Assembly: GCA_015501605.1 (NCBI GenBank)
Contig: JADNRZ010000034.1
Location: forward strand, 62,001-126,000
DNA from: Panaeolus papilionaceus
Lineage: Eukaryota > Basidiomycota > Agaricomycetes > Agaricales
Direction: 5' to 3'
Length of the DNA: 64,000 bases
Position 1 is the stretch's first letter. Each line of letters opens with the position of its first letter. The notes beneath the pieces were generated by a model. That model made no database searches. It was given only the letters and a program-made list of their open reading frames with translations, and was not told the DNA's origin. Below, in pieces: positions 48,399 to 60,083 of the stretch. Made by a program: the position numbers and the translations under genes.

Positions 48399-50896
48399 GT
48401 GATGCGGTGCCTGTCAAGGGAGGCGCTCAAGATTCGATTGTACGATGACAATTACGCATTTATGTTCATAAACAGCGATGTTGACTGCAGTATACACCCT
48501 TCAATTGTTCTTGCAACTGCATGGGGCTGTGCGTGATATCGCGAAGGGCTGGGGTACGACCCTTTGTGATTAGCAACGGGGTGCCCGATATCGACCCTTA
48601 AATTCCTTCACTGCACGTCAAATAGAAAGCGAGTCATTAGTATGAGGGTGAGGCAATGCATTTTGTTGGTATGGACGTTTAAGACCCGCGAACCCATTTC
48701 AGGGTAGTTATATCTTTCATTGATCAGTGACATGCGTGTGCGTGGCCTTTAGAGTTGGTATGTGCGATCACATATAGATGATTCAAGCGCGGTAACTCAC
48801 TGCATTTGCCTACCAGGTCCCGAGCTGCGTGACATTGAGAATATGAATAAATACTCCTGAGGGGGGTTCAAACCCTGATTAAACGCTAAAATATGTTTAT
48901 ACAGTACTCGCGGCTTCACCTGTCCAACAATAAGATCCATATCATTCGAGTCGCATTCCGAGACGGGACTTATCGTAACGTCAGACTTCGGCGTGAATAT
49001 AGCGAGTGAGATATTTGTAATCCTATAATATGTCTTCTACTGAAGAGGCATCGTGCGTTATCTTTCTTCGCAAAAGCTCCAACCGCTCAGTCAGCTGCTC
49101 TTGCCAATGACTCATCGCATCCATACCCTCGCGGGGGTTTATACCTCAAAATGCGGTTGCATCTCGATGATAACAAATCATCATTACCATGCAACGACCC
49201 TTCTCCATCCAATTCCGAAGCAAATCCTAACTTAGGAACAGAGGTAAATTGGGTTGAGACACCGGTGCCGCGGTATCATTCCGTTCGGTAATTATGAATC
49301 CGTCATCTTTCCGGCTGGAAATACCTCAAATTGCGACTCGTCATCATGTTTCTTCATGTGATCTTGGAGTCTTGCACGCTGTTGAACTTCGTTGAACTCC
49401 AGATCAAGAAGCTCTCAATATCACAATTATGCCCTATCATATCAGCGCAGCAAGATGCAATGCCGCTGTCGGGCGTGTAGCCGGATGGCCTCCTCGGCCT
49501 CCTGAACTTGATGACAGGTATAGAATGTCAATGGAAAACATAGGGAAAGACATACCGTCCTGCTTTGCCAGTTATTCTTGTGACGAGTCTCGAATCAATG
49601 CTTTTATTCCACTTGACATGAAACGTACTCATTTCGTCCTTCTCTCTCTTCTGACTCCCAATGAGATAGTACTCAGCTGCAATTGATAACCATCAACGGC
49701 AGGGGAGATGTGCCGTCGATTCACTCCTCCCAATATTCAATTTCTCACAGCTTGCGTAGCATGTGTGTTGACCTACGCATACAGCGACGCAGGTGTGGAA
49801 GTAAGCAGGCGACTGTGGCGTACTAATACCTACAAGCATCAATTGTAGACATGTACGAGAAAGAGAGTATCTCTCCGCAGCTGGCTCCAAATGACGCCCT
49901 GAATTTCCCCTCATGGAGAACATACTAAGATAAGATAACATGAAACTCTAGATCAGTGCGCAGAAAGCTGGAAATTAATTTTGGGGTTGTGCCATTGTGA
50001 ATTGACGACCTCTTCTTGTGTGAATATAAGTGGCGTTTAGCTTCAATAATCCATCAACACTAGTACAAGAATTCATCACTAGATAATCACTTCGAGTTTT
50101 CTGGGCTTGTTGTCATCTAAACGTGTATGGCAGGCATCAAACGATGACCTCAGAATGAACGAGGGCCGGCCTTCGATCGCGACTGCGGACGCCAGATCAG
50201 GAGACACACTATGTGTAAGCAATTGTAATTCTCAATACACATAGCAGCATTGGAGCAGCTCGAGTAGAACATCAAGACATCCAAAGAATACACAAGGGCG
50301 GTCAGTTATGGCCACAGGAGCTTGGGCGCCCCGTTGGACGTGATCGATCACAAAGCTAGATTGACGGTCGAAAGATCCGTTTCATTCAAGACGAGAACCT
50401 TTGTGTGGTTCCTCATTCTCTCTGAAACAAGGCAGCTCACACACGTATCTCTCGAGTTTTTAATGTTCCTTGTGTACATTGACACGTCGACGAAGGTGTC
50501 CCAGATAGGGGCTCCTTCGCCCATTTTTCGACCAATCGAGGGTATGTTACTGCCTTGTTGTCGCTCTACGACAGGAACTTATGATGTCCAGGAGTTCTCT
50601 GGATCAAGTTTTGGCAATTAAATATTGAAATAAGCATCGAGGACTTGATTAATGAAACACTGTCTCATAGATACAGAGGTAGATAGAATTCAAGAAGCGT
50701 ATTTTAAATTACTTCAAGCAAGACGAAGAATCGCCTGATCGAAGGTATTTTCCCAATCCAATTTTCGAAGATTTTACCTTTGATTTTTAGATTTATAGGA
50801 AGCCTTCCTGTCGAGGGCCTTTCCTTCCCTTCTTGATATTCTGGGCCCACCATCTCACCTCCCGCTTTCGGGTCCTTTGCATTCTGCTCTTCTCCC
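48399..50896. other. Intergenic, 2.5 kb, no supportable gene
   Basis: Frames at 49429-49686 and 50322-50621 are short, lack splice context and match nothing I know. The right end is the C/T-rich promoter of the first alpha/beta-hydrolase. Confidence 0.5.
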
Positions 50897-52195
50897 ATGG
50901 CAGCTACATCCGTGTTGACGCAAGTCACTACGAAAGCTAGTACGAGCTCAAAGGATATCTACAATCCGCCCTTCCTGCAGAAGGTGTTTGTATGGACAAA
51001 GGCACTTCCTATCCGTGAGTCTTACTTGGTGTTCTGCTTGCTTGACAAGACGGAATCTAATGAAATCTTTCACGAATAGCTGTCATCGTTCTTGGGCGTT
51101 TCCTAAGAACATGGTTCACTGAGGACGAGCGTCATAAACCTTGGAGACGCATCACCGGAGATGCCATCTTTCGTTGGCACGTCTATACTCAGCAAATCAG
51201 GCACATGGTGTATATTGGAGGTCCTTCAATTGACGTTTACAAGAAGTGGTCCGAAGGCGCTAAATCAGCGCCTCTCATCGAGTCAATAGAGGGTGGAGGC
51301 CCGTTGTATTGGATGGGTCCACCAAAGGCCGATAAGATCGTCCTCTATATCCATGGAGGAGGATTCGCGCTTCCCCTTGCGATTTACAGTGTCGACTTTT
51401 GGGGGTACTTCAGGGGTCAGTTCTCGTTCAAAGACAACATTCAAGTATCTGTTGCTTGTCTGGACTACAGTAAGCTCCTTTTATCGTAACCTCTCAGGAC
51501 GATATTCACTCCTGACGTTATTCAAACTAGCGCTCATGGTAGAAGATAATTCCAGCTTCCCAGTCCCCGTACATCAATCCGTTCTTGCGGTTCAGCATAT
51601 TCTCAATTCGGGCGTTCACCCATCGGACCTCTACCTCGCAGGAGACTCTGCAGGGGGTAACCTCGTCGTGCAAGTCCTGCTTCACATGATTCACCCCTAC
51701 CCATCCATCCCTGTTCTGCCACAAGGCGCCAAGCTCGCAGGTGCATTCCTCATATCACCCTGGGTCGTTTTACTCCCGAAGTCTGAGGGGTCCTTTGGGG
51801 GTATGTACGATAACATCGACATCATATCGTCCGGAACAATCAAAGAATTTGCCGACTGGGTTGTCTCAGGTCTTCAAGATCCGGACAAAATGCTTCCATA
51901 CATGGACTCTCGGTTCGGCCCAGAGGGCTGGTACGATGGACTCGAGGACGTTGTTGAGCGGGTGTTGATTAGCATTGGAGGCGCTGAGGTTCTGCGTGAT
52001 AGTATTCTGGAATTTAGCGAGCGGGTTGAGAAGGTACATAAAGGCACGACGACGATTATGGATAAGCATGGACTTCATGACGAAGTGCTGTTGGATTTCT
52101 TGGTTCCTGGGGAGAAGAAATTCACTGAGATGTCGAGTAAGATGTTTCAGTGGTTCAGGGAGGGGTTTACAAGGAAAGGGTCCTCAGCGACGTAA
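50897..52195 (+). CDS. Alpha/beta-hydrolase (HSL family), tandem copy 1
   Basis: Three exons (50897-51014, 51080-51469, 51531-52195) give 390 residues. HSL-type landmarks: oxyanion motif YIHGGGFALP, nucleophile elbow AGDSAGGNLVVQ, and a C-terminal acid/His pair around ISIGGAEVLRD and DKHGLHDEVLLDF. A hydrophobic N-terminal stretch spanning the first intron (VIVLGRFLRTWF) may be a membrane anchor. HSL-family enzymes hydrolyse short-chain esters, including sterol acetates and xenobiotics; the substrate here is unknown. It is the first of four tandem paralogues on the same strand, all with the same two phase-1 introns. Confidence 0.88.
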
Positions 52196-53838
52196 TTCTA
52201 GCTTGATTATTTGTTACGAACTTGGAAGTCACTGACAGATTTGTGGCCCTGTTTTACATTTTACCCCACATTCCTGTCCATTTTTCCAAATAATTTTGTA
52301 GTTGTGAACCGCGATGTAAGCACATCTACGAGTTATGGTTTAGTGTACCTTCACCGAGAAAAATACATTGTTTTGAGTTCTAATCATATTTTATTTCGCC
52401 TAATATTCAGAATATTTCACGTAAATACCCTTCCGAAAAGGCCGTGTATGTACCCGCCCTCACGTGCCCCGGCAATACTCAAAACATATCGCAACGACCC
52501 TCTCGATGATGTTCTGCACTACCTACCATATGGACCTACAGGTATTAACTTCCATTTCACCGACTCGCTGCGCCGGTTGCACCATGGGTTTAAGTTATAG
52601 ATGCGTTCCAGAGCGCATCAACGCTCTCATCAGACCTCCTTGCCGCGTATCAGAACATCAGTTCGTTCGAAACAAAAGAGCTCGAAGTGAATATTTGGAA
52701 ATGTTGGAGCGGTGCAGCGCCCGCGCCAGTGCCCGTCACTCCCTTTTTAGGAAGCTCTCCTGAATCGGGGCACCGCACAATATGGTCGTGATGTTAATCC
52801 GCAGCGTTCGACATGCTATGAAATTATATGTTCAGTATGATGTATGGATGGATGAACGATTCAATTCAAATTTAGACGCGAATCGGCTGAATCGAAGTTA
52901 TCGATCTTGTTCAAATTACCAATGACAACCGTATGTCATTGTAGTATGCATGATTGTACTTGTACCTTGTACCATATGGGGTCTGTTGTGCTTTCGAGTT
53001 CAGACCTGGGGCGTTCCTCTGCACTGCTTTCACTGCTTACAGCCCTGGAGGGTTGACGTTGAAGGCACCCCGCATTATTTATAGCTAATTCAGTATGACC
53101 ATATGTAGCAATTCTCAATTGTGCAAGCCCAAATCCAGGAATAAACGTGGATACGACATATCGAAAATTGAGCACGGCTCTGACTCTGACGTTGGAGTTG
53201 AAGTTCCGTTATCTGCATGCATATAACATATTCTAGAATCTATTGCAAGCTCTGAAATAGCGCTGTACAAGGAATGGAAGTCAGGACGAACAGAATTGTA
53301 ATATGTCGTTGCGCACTTCATAGTCCCGAGTCACGCTAAATCGTTCAATGAGTCTAGCAACGACTCTAGGCCGCCCATTCCCCATTATAAAATGCGCCCG
53401 CAAGGTATTGTAATTTCGAGTCACTTGAGCGTACAGGTGTCCGATTTCATAGTTCATGAGGGTTGTAGACGGCATTCATCACAACGCCTCATAATTAGCC
53501 CCTATACTCCACAGCAGTCGTGCGGCATACTCATGATCATTCCCAGGGAATATCATGGTGAATAACGCGAGAGAGAAAATGAGAAAACAGCATAATTGAA
53601 TAAGGGCCGCAAATGAAATAAAGTAGTTGAATGGAAAAAATCTCGGGTATTGCACGCTACCATCCCGGCGTTGTGCTCTGTGCAACGTCCGAATGCGACC
53701 TGACCATGAAAAAGGCTAGCGTGGCATGAGAAAAGATGTGAGAAGTGCGCTTCGTTCATTCTTCTTTGACAAGTGTGTTGGCCTGGTGTTGGTAATGCGC
53801 TTCCCATAGTGGATAAATGTGAGAATGTGTCTCATTCC
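52196..53838. other. Intergenic between hydrolase copies 1 and 2
   Basis: 1.6 kb, clearly longer than the later spacers in the cluster. Short frames on both strands, none with family resemblance. I could not recognise a decayed hydrolase copy here. Confidence 0.5.
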
Positions 53839-55107
53839 ATGGTCTTGGACGAAGGACTGCTGGCTTGCTCTTGCCCCACCACGACAAGGTACGAGATGTT
53901 GGATATCCTCTGGACTACAGTCAACTGGTGCGTCAGGACCTTGCCACTCCTGCGTAAGTCTAGATTTATTCTTTGAGCCAAAGTTAATTAACTCACCTCA
54001 TAACCAGCCGCTGTATTGGTTCTGCGACTCGTCGTCTCCCCACTTAATCCCCAGGAAAAAAAGAAACCATGGCGTCGCATCGTTTCTGACGCGCTTCTCC
54101 GCTGGGTTATCTTCTCGCTGGAGTGGAAGCATAGCAAGATATTGTTCGTCCCGACGTTGACCTCGTACAAGAAATGGTGCAAAAAGAAGAAAATTCCTCT
54201 GATGATTGAGGATGTCAAAGATGAGTCGGAGTCCAAGTTGCTTTGGCTCGGAAACAAGGACGCGAAGAAGGTTATTTTGTATTTCCATGGCGGGGGATAT
54301 TCGTGGCCCATGCAGGAGTGCGCTTTGGACTTTTGGAGATTTGTTCGTCAAGAGGTTGGGAAGGGAATCCATAATGACTGGGACGTCGCTGTCGCTATTC
54401 TGACGTACAGTAAGCATGGACTGCAACATCTCGCCACAGATGAGTTCTAACTTGCCGCGTTATCTGTAGCACTCCTCCCCGAGGGTGCATTCCCCACTCC
54501 ACTTCGTCAGGCCACCAATGGGATCCAAACTCTGCTTGACCGGGGAATTTCTCCACAGGACATCCAACTCACAGGCGACTCGGCTGGGGGCAACCTCATC
54601 GTCCAAGTCCTGGTCCACATGCTTCATCCCTACAAAAACGTCTCTCGTCTTCCCGAGTCCACTAAATTTGGCGGTGCATACTTAATGTCTCCCTGGACAG
54701 TCATGAAAGCTCGTGAAGGCGTCAGATCGTGGAAAGAGAACGACCGTCACGACATTGTGTGCGCGAGGCGGCTAGAGGACACGGGGCAATATGTGCTTGA
54801 CTCCGTTACAGAGAAGAGCATGATGCCATACATCGACATGACCTTCGCACCTGGACGATGGTATGATGGAATCGACACCAAAGTCAACAAGATCCTCATT
54901 ACAGCGGGTGATGCAGAATGTTTGCGGGATGATATCCTTGAGTTTGCTGATCGCATTGGCAAGGTCCATAGGAAGGCTGAAATCATCGTTCAGGACTTTG
55001 GAGTCCATGACGACCCATTCTACGACTTCATGGCTGGAGAAGAGAAGTTGGTGGATGTCACCAAGGAAATCGTGAATTGGTTTATTGAGGGGTATGGACA
55101 GAAATAA
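53839..55107 (+). CDS. Alpha/beta-hydrolase (HSL family), tandem copy 2
   Basis: Three exons (53839-53953, 54008-54409, 54470-55107) give 384 residues. The start at 53839 makes exon 1 almost as long as in copy 1; ATG 53898 is a possible alternative. Motifs are YFHGGGYSWP, TGDSAGGNLIVQVL, and DAECLRDDILEFADR leading to GVHDDPFYDF with the catalytic His. A hydrophobic N-terminal segment (AVLVLRLVVSPL) spans intron 1. The following KKKPWRR parallels KPWRR in copy 1. Both introns are phase 1 at the positions used by the other copies. Confidence 0.88.
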
Positions 55108-56279
55108 ACAGTTATAACTGTGCAACAATTCTACCTGGATTAGATGTAAATCTCGGTTGAAAATACTTGTAAAATAATGCTGCTCACATTTACTTCCTGG
55201 CGTATAAATCGCCCCTTGGGTATTCCTCGCCAAAAATCTTCTAATTTCTCAGCAAAAAGGTCATGATGACGCCTAAAAATGAATTGACATTCAACGCAAA
55301 AATTCAAGTAACCTAAAGGGGTTTAATATCGCCTCTGCAAAGACGTAACCCTGAGATAGGTGAGTCTCATACGAGCGGGTCAGAAAGAGCGTAGTCGATC
55401 ATGGTGGTGTTGGCACTGGTCAGTAGCGGTCAGTGCTGTAGATTCAAGTCGACGTGTCGCATCAATCAACGTGTTTGTTTGTCACACTTTGTACACCAAA
55501 GAATAGGGGCTTTGGTGGGATTTGAAAAACATAGCTTGCAAGGTTAGGCTGGTGAGATTGGATGCTAGAGGGTGATCTGAAAGTAATAATGCGAATTTGC
55601 TTTAATGCTTATAATACGGTTATTCATTAGAACGAGCAACCGCGCATCAGGGGTATTGATGTAGTTTGTAGTCCGAAAGCCTCGATTCATTCGAAGGATT
55701 GGACCGTGAAACCCATGAGGAACACGGAGTGAGATCCTTCGAAAGGGAACACTGAAGACAATGATAGCGTGTAATGGCGTACTGTCTATCAATTCACAGC
55801 TCGTTGTCAATGCTCGTGTTCAGGGGAACTGCGGATTGATCTACGTAAGGCCACTGTGCCATCTTATGACATTGGCTGAGTAAGAATCATCGCCGGAGTC
55901 AGTGGTCTCAACATTGTTTGTATTGTAATGTGTCATTTCTTTGACATTCATTTCTGACTTCGAGCTATCATGATGCCGTCGAGGAGAGCTACACGTGTAG
56001 GTCGCGGTAACGACGGCTTCGAGCTAACCGATTGAATTCAAGACCACCCTGATCGATAACCACCGTATATATAGAAGTGAACGCTGCAGTTCTGGGCATC
56101 GAAGAATCCCCAAATTCAACGGTGACCACCACCTTCAAGCCCAACACCCGCAGCATTCCTATATCCATCTCCTGCTCACTTGAGGTTGGAAATCAGGCCT
56201 TTGCATATCGACAACATCAACCGATTGACACACATCCAGGCTACTCACAACAAAAGCCATTGAGAGGAGAAACTCGAGC
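55108..56279. other. Intergenic between hydrolase copies 2 and 3
   Basis: 1.2 kb without a recognisable gene or repeat. Confidence 0.5.
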
Positions 56280-57622
56280 ATGATCAGCCTTAATCATGTA
56301 GTGGCCCACGCCTTTCGTTGGGTTCCCTTGCGTGAGTGGTTTCACGTTGAGTCTCGCCATCCAATTATCTAACGAATCACCATACAATGTTCGATGTTGG
56401 GCCGCCATGCATAGCATTTATCATATTGTACAACCTCATCATTTCTCCCTTTAGCTGGCGCACAAAAGACAAACGACCCAAGCGCATCATGCTCGAAGCT
56501 GCCATCCGGTGGATAGGATGGTGTCAGCTTGTGATGCCTCTGCCTCCCTGGAAGGAGCCGCCTTCGGACGAGAGCTACAAAGCATGGTGCTTAAAGCGTA
56601 ACGTGGAGGAGGATGTAGAAGAGCTGGGGCTAAACGCCAAATTGTTTTGGATAGGAAGAAAAGCAGGAAGAGAGGGTGATTCAAGGGTTGCACCTGGAAA
56701 GGTTATCCTCTATTTCCATGGTGGTGCCTATGTGATGGGTTTGAATGGTGCGGTTATAGATTATGCGAATTATATTCGTAAAGAGGCGTCGAAAGGGTTG
56801 AAGGGAGACAAAAATGAAGAATGTATCGGACTCGCGCTGCTAGGTTACAGTACGTATGCCTTCTAACTTATCGATGTTCAACGTTCAACATTCAATTCGC
56901 GATCTCACATCTTATCCCTCATCATAGCTCTCGTCCCGGATGCGGCTTTTCCAACGCAGCTCCATCAAGCAATCCTCGCTGTCCAATCTCTGCTCGATAA
57001 AGGAATCAACCCTTCAAATGTCATCCTAATGGGTGACTCTGCAGGGGGCAACCTCATCGCGCAACTCCTAGGACACATGTTACACCCAATGCCCGCTCAC
57101 ACAGATATCCCGAAGCTCCCAACCATCGATCCAAAAGTGAAGTTCGCAGGCGCATTTCTTCAGTCTCCCTGGGCAAATTTGGCTCCCGAGAAAGAAGGGA
57201 TCCTCAAAGGGACATGGAAGACGAACCTCGGACACGATATCTTATCAAGGGACAGTCTCGCATACGCCGGAGAGCAGGTCTTCGAAGCGCTTCATCGAAA
57301 CCCTTCCCTACTTTCTACGCTTTACCCCTACATCACCTTCCCAGCTGCGCCCTTGGATTGGTGGGATCGCGTCGATACCAAAGTAGGAAAAGTGTTGATT
57401 AGCGCAGGCGAGTTGGAGGTGATGTGCGATGAGATTATTGAATTCGGTGGATGTCTTGGGAAGGTGCACAGAGATGTGGAGGTAATGGTGATTAAGGGAG
57501 GTATTCACAACGACCCGACGTTTGATTTCTTATTTGAGGGCGAAGACGAGGCAAAGAGAGCTAGTAGGAAGGAACTTAAGAGGATCGTTGAATGGACGAA
57601 GGGGGTCTTCGAACATTCGTGA
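56280..57622 (+). CDS. Alpha/beta-hydrolase (HSL family), tandem copy 3
   Basis: Three exons (56280-56331, 56415-56849, 56928-57622) give 393 residues. Motifs are YFHGGAYVMG (HGGA where copies 1 and 2 have HGGG), MGDSAGGNLIAQLLGHMLHP, SAGELEVMCDEIIEFGG and GGIHNDPTFDF with the catalytic His. Exon 1 is short. The membrane-anchor-like segment follows intron 1 (PFIILYNLIISPF). It is closest to copy 4, sharing TLVPDAAFPTQLHQA-type blocks and the HGGA form, so copies 3 and 4 are the most recent duplication. Confidence 0.88.
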
Positions 57623-58362
57623 TAGCTAAAGATTGGCCAAAGAGGTATGGGAAATCATTCCCCACGAGTTGGGTGGCTTTTAATCGCAGATGTACATACT
57701 TACTAGTTCAATCTTAAGCTATGGACCTTCATGATTCTGAATTTGAACTTTACCCGTCGAATTTACGACAGCAATCAGTAGTTGATGTGATTCAGATGGC
57801 ATAGATACACGTCAAAGATAGGGGCTTTTATCAATACGAACCTGGTATTTTGATTGCGCCTGTATAAAGCTTATGACTAAAAACGGTATCTAGTGCGTTG
57901 AGGAAGGTACTTATATACATACAATGTGTCCGAATTCACTTTCCCTTCAATCGTGAAGACTGGGAAAGCTAGCGGGCCGCTTACGATGGGAGGCTTGTGA
58001 AATCACAGCAACCTGCAACGGGTGCAATGTGTATATTTAACTCCGACTATGTCATCTGTAGATTGCCCAGTGTTTCTCTTGAATGTTGGACTTGAGGACA
58101 GGAACTATGGGTGCATTCACAGGCTCTCTTTTGGCGTTCATGTCCTTGCAAACCTCAGCCACAAAGGCCCGCTGCTGGCGACTGCTGATCATACATCATA
58201 CAGCCACTTGGAAGCAAAAGCACCCACAGGAGGCAACTTGGGCAACCTTGGAGCATAACCATCATCATCATTGCCCTCAATTTCGCGCTGTCGCGTACAC
58301 CAAACATTTATCTCTCATCTCTCATTTCTCATCTATCCACTCTGATCAGAATACGTGGTAGG
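57623..58362. other. Intergenic between hydrolase copies 3 and 4
   Basis: About 0.7 kb; no gene recognised. Frames at 58022-58361 are overlapping and unsupported. Confidence 0.5.
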
Positions 58363-59716
58363 ATGAAAAATCGCTTCCAATACATAGCTGCCATACTTGT
58401 GTACTGGGTGCCGTTCCGTAAGTGAACCCGATCCGTTTATCAACAACGTTCCATCGGAGAACTGAATTCCAAATATTCATCATAAAACTAACTCATTTTT
58501 CCATTTTATAGCATTTGTTCTACTTTATGGCCTCCTCACTGCCCCGTTCGACCCACTCATCCGACACAAAAAGACCAGACGCCTCATTCTCGAGACAAGC
58601 ATCCGATGGATGCAATGGTGTCAGATCCGAGTCCCAGCACCTCATCAAAAACAACTATCAAAGGATAGCTATAAGATATGGTGCACGAAATACGATATCG
58701 AGGAGGATATAGAAACTTTGGGAGAGGGAGCAGAGTTGCTTTGGGTAGGGAGGACGAATGGCACGAGGAAAAGAGATGGCAGTTCAAAACGGACGCCGAA
58801 GAGAGTTATTCTTTACTTTCATGGCGGAGCATTCATTTATTGCCTACAGCCATTCGCGATCAACTTCCTCACTTATGTGATCCGAGAGGCTTCGAAAGGG
58901 CTGAGCGAGGATGGCGCAGATGATTCGATTGCCCTTGCCATGTTGGCTTATTGTACGTCTTTACCTCCTGGTTATCGGGTGCACGGTCACAACTTATTAC
59001 TAACGATACCCTTTTACAACTTAGCTCTCGTACCTGACGCCGCATTTCCAACCCAACTACACCAAGCGACGCTTGCTCTCCGCTCCCTGCTTGACAAAGG
59101 CATCGACCCATCCAACATTATGGTCATGGGAGACTCAGCAGGCGGCAACCTGGTGGCACAGCTTCTCGGACACATGCTACACCCCATCCCTATTCTACCC
59201 GGTATTCCCCATATTCCTACCATAGAACCCAACGTAAAACTTGGAGGAGCATATCTTCTTTCACCATGGGTAACTCTTATCCCGGAAAAAGCGAGCACAT
59301 TGAAAGGAACCTGGAAACGCAACGACGGGTACGATATTCTCTCCACTGCGGGTGTTGCCTTCGCAGGAAACAAAATCCTGGGACCGCTTCAAGATCGCCC
59401 CTCTGTCCTCGACGCTCTGCAGCCCTACATCACGCTGTTTGGTGCACCGGCAGATTGGTGGGAACGTCTCGATAGCAAGGTCGGTAAAGTATTGATCACC
59501 GCAGGCGAATTGGAGGTTTTGTGTGATGATATCATTGAGTTAGGGAGGAGGTTCGAGAAGAACCATACGGGCATTGAGGTCATAGTGGTAAAAAATGGGA
59601 TTCATAATGATCCTACTTTCGATTTCTTTTTCGAGGACGAGTTTAAAGCTGGGAAGCAGGTTGATGGGAAGGAATTGAAGAGAATAGTAGATTGGGCAAG
59701 GGAAGTCTTCAAGTAG
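58363..59716 (+). CDS. Alpha/beta-hydrolase (HSL family), tandem copy 4
   Basis: Three exons (58363-58417, 58512-58952, 59025-59716) give 395 residues. Motifs are YFHGGAFIYC, MGDSAGGNLVAQLLGHMLHP, TAGELEVLCDDIIELGRR and NGIHNDPTFDFFF with the catalytic His. The N-terminal hydrophobic segment is PFVLLYGLLTAPF. Intron 2 (58953-59024) is 72 nt, a multiple of three, and contains no stop in the reading frame, so its retention would insert 24 residues without a frameshift. Splicing it restores alignment with copies 1-3, so the spliced form is preferred. Confidence 0.88.
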
Positions 59717-60083
59717 ATCTAGAGGATTATAATTCACATTCGTCTGTTCCACATTACCAATTCCTCCTCAAACAGATCAAAAGTTGATGATGATTTTATA
59801 GTTAAGCGCCTTCTTAGTGTTTACTTACCTGCGGATGCCAAACGCTGTTACCGACGCCACAAGACTGATTAGATTGAAGTGTGTTCCGAACCCAAATTAG
59901 ATATTCTGTAGTGGCCGTGCCTGGAAAAATGCACTGCGTCAATTCAGACCCTGATTATATATAAATGTTGACAAAGAAGACACGCGTTTTCTGCTTTCAA
60001 CCTCTAGCTGACTCTCCTCGTGTCATCACGGAGCACAGTACCACTCTTGGGTGTTGGGATACCTAGAATACCCTCACCAACCC
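59717..60083. other. Intergenic between hydrolase 4 and GTPase copy 2
   Basis: Short spacer with the 3' UTR of the hydrolase and the promoter of the GTPase. A TATATATAAA-like stretch near 59955-59964 could be the TATA box, about 120 bp before the start codon. Confidence 0.4.

Noticed and set aside
48865..48875. GGTTCAAACCC, resembling a tRNA B-box
   Set aside because: No matching A-box at proper distance and the flanking bases do not form a T-arm or acceptor stem.
50280..50620. Shared words with GTPase copy 2 (TACACAAGGGCGGT)
   Set aside because: Only a 14-base coincidence; no further alignment to the GTPase gene on either side.
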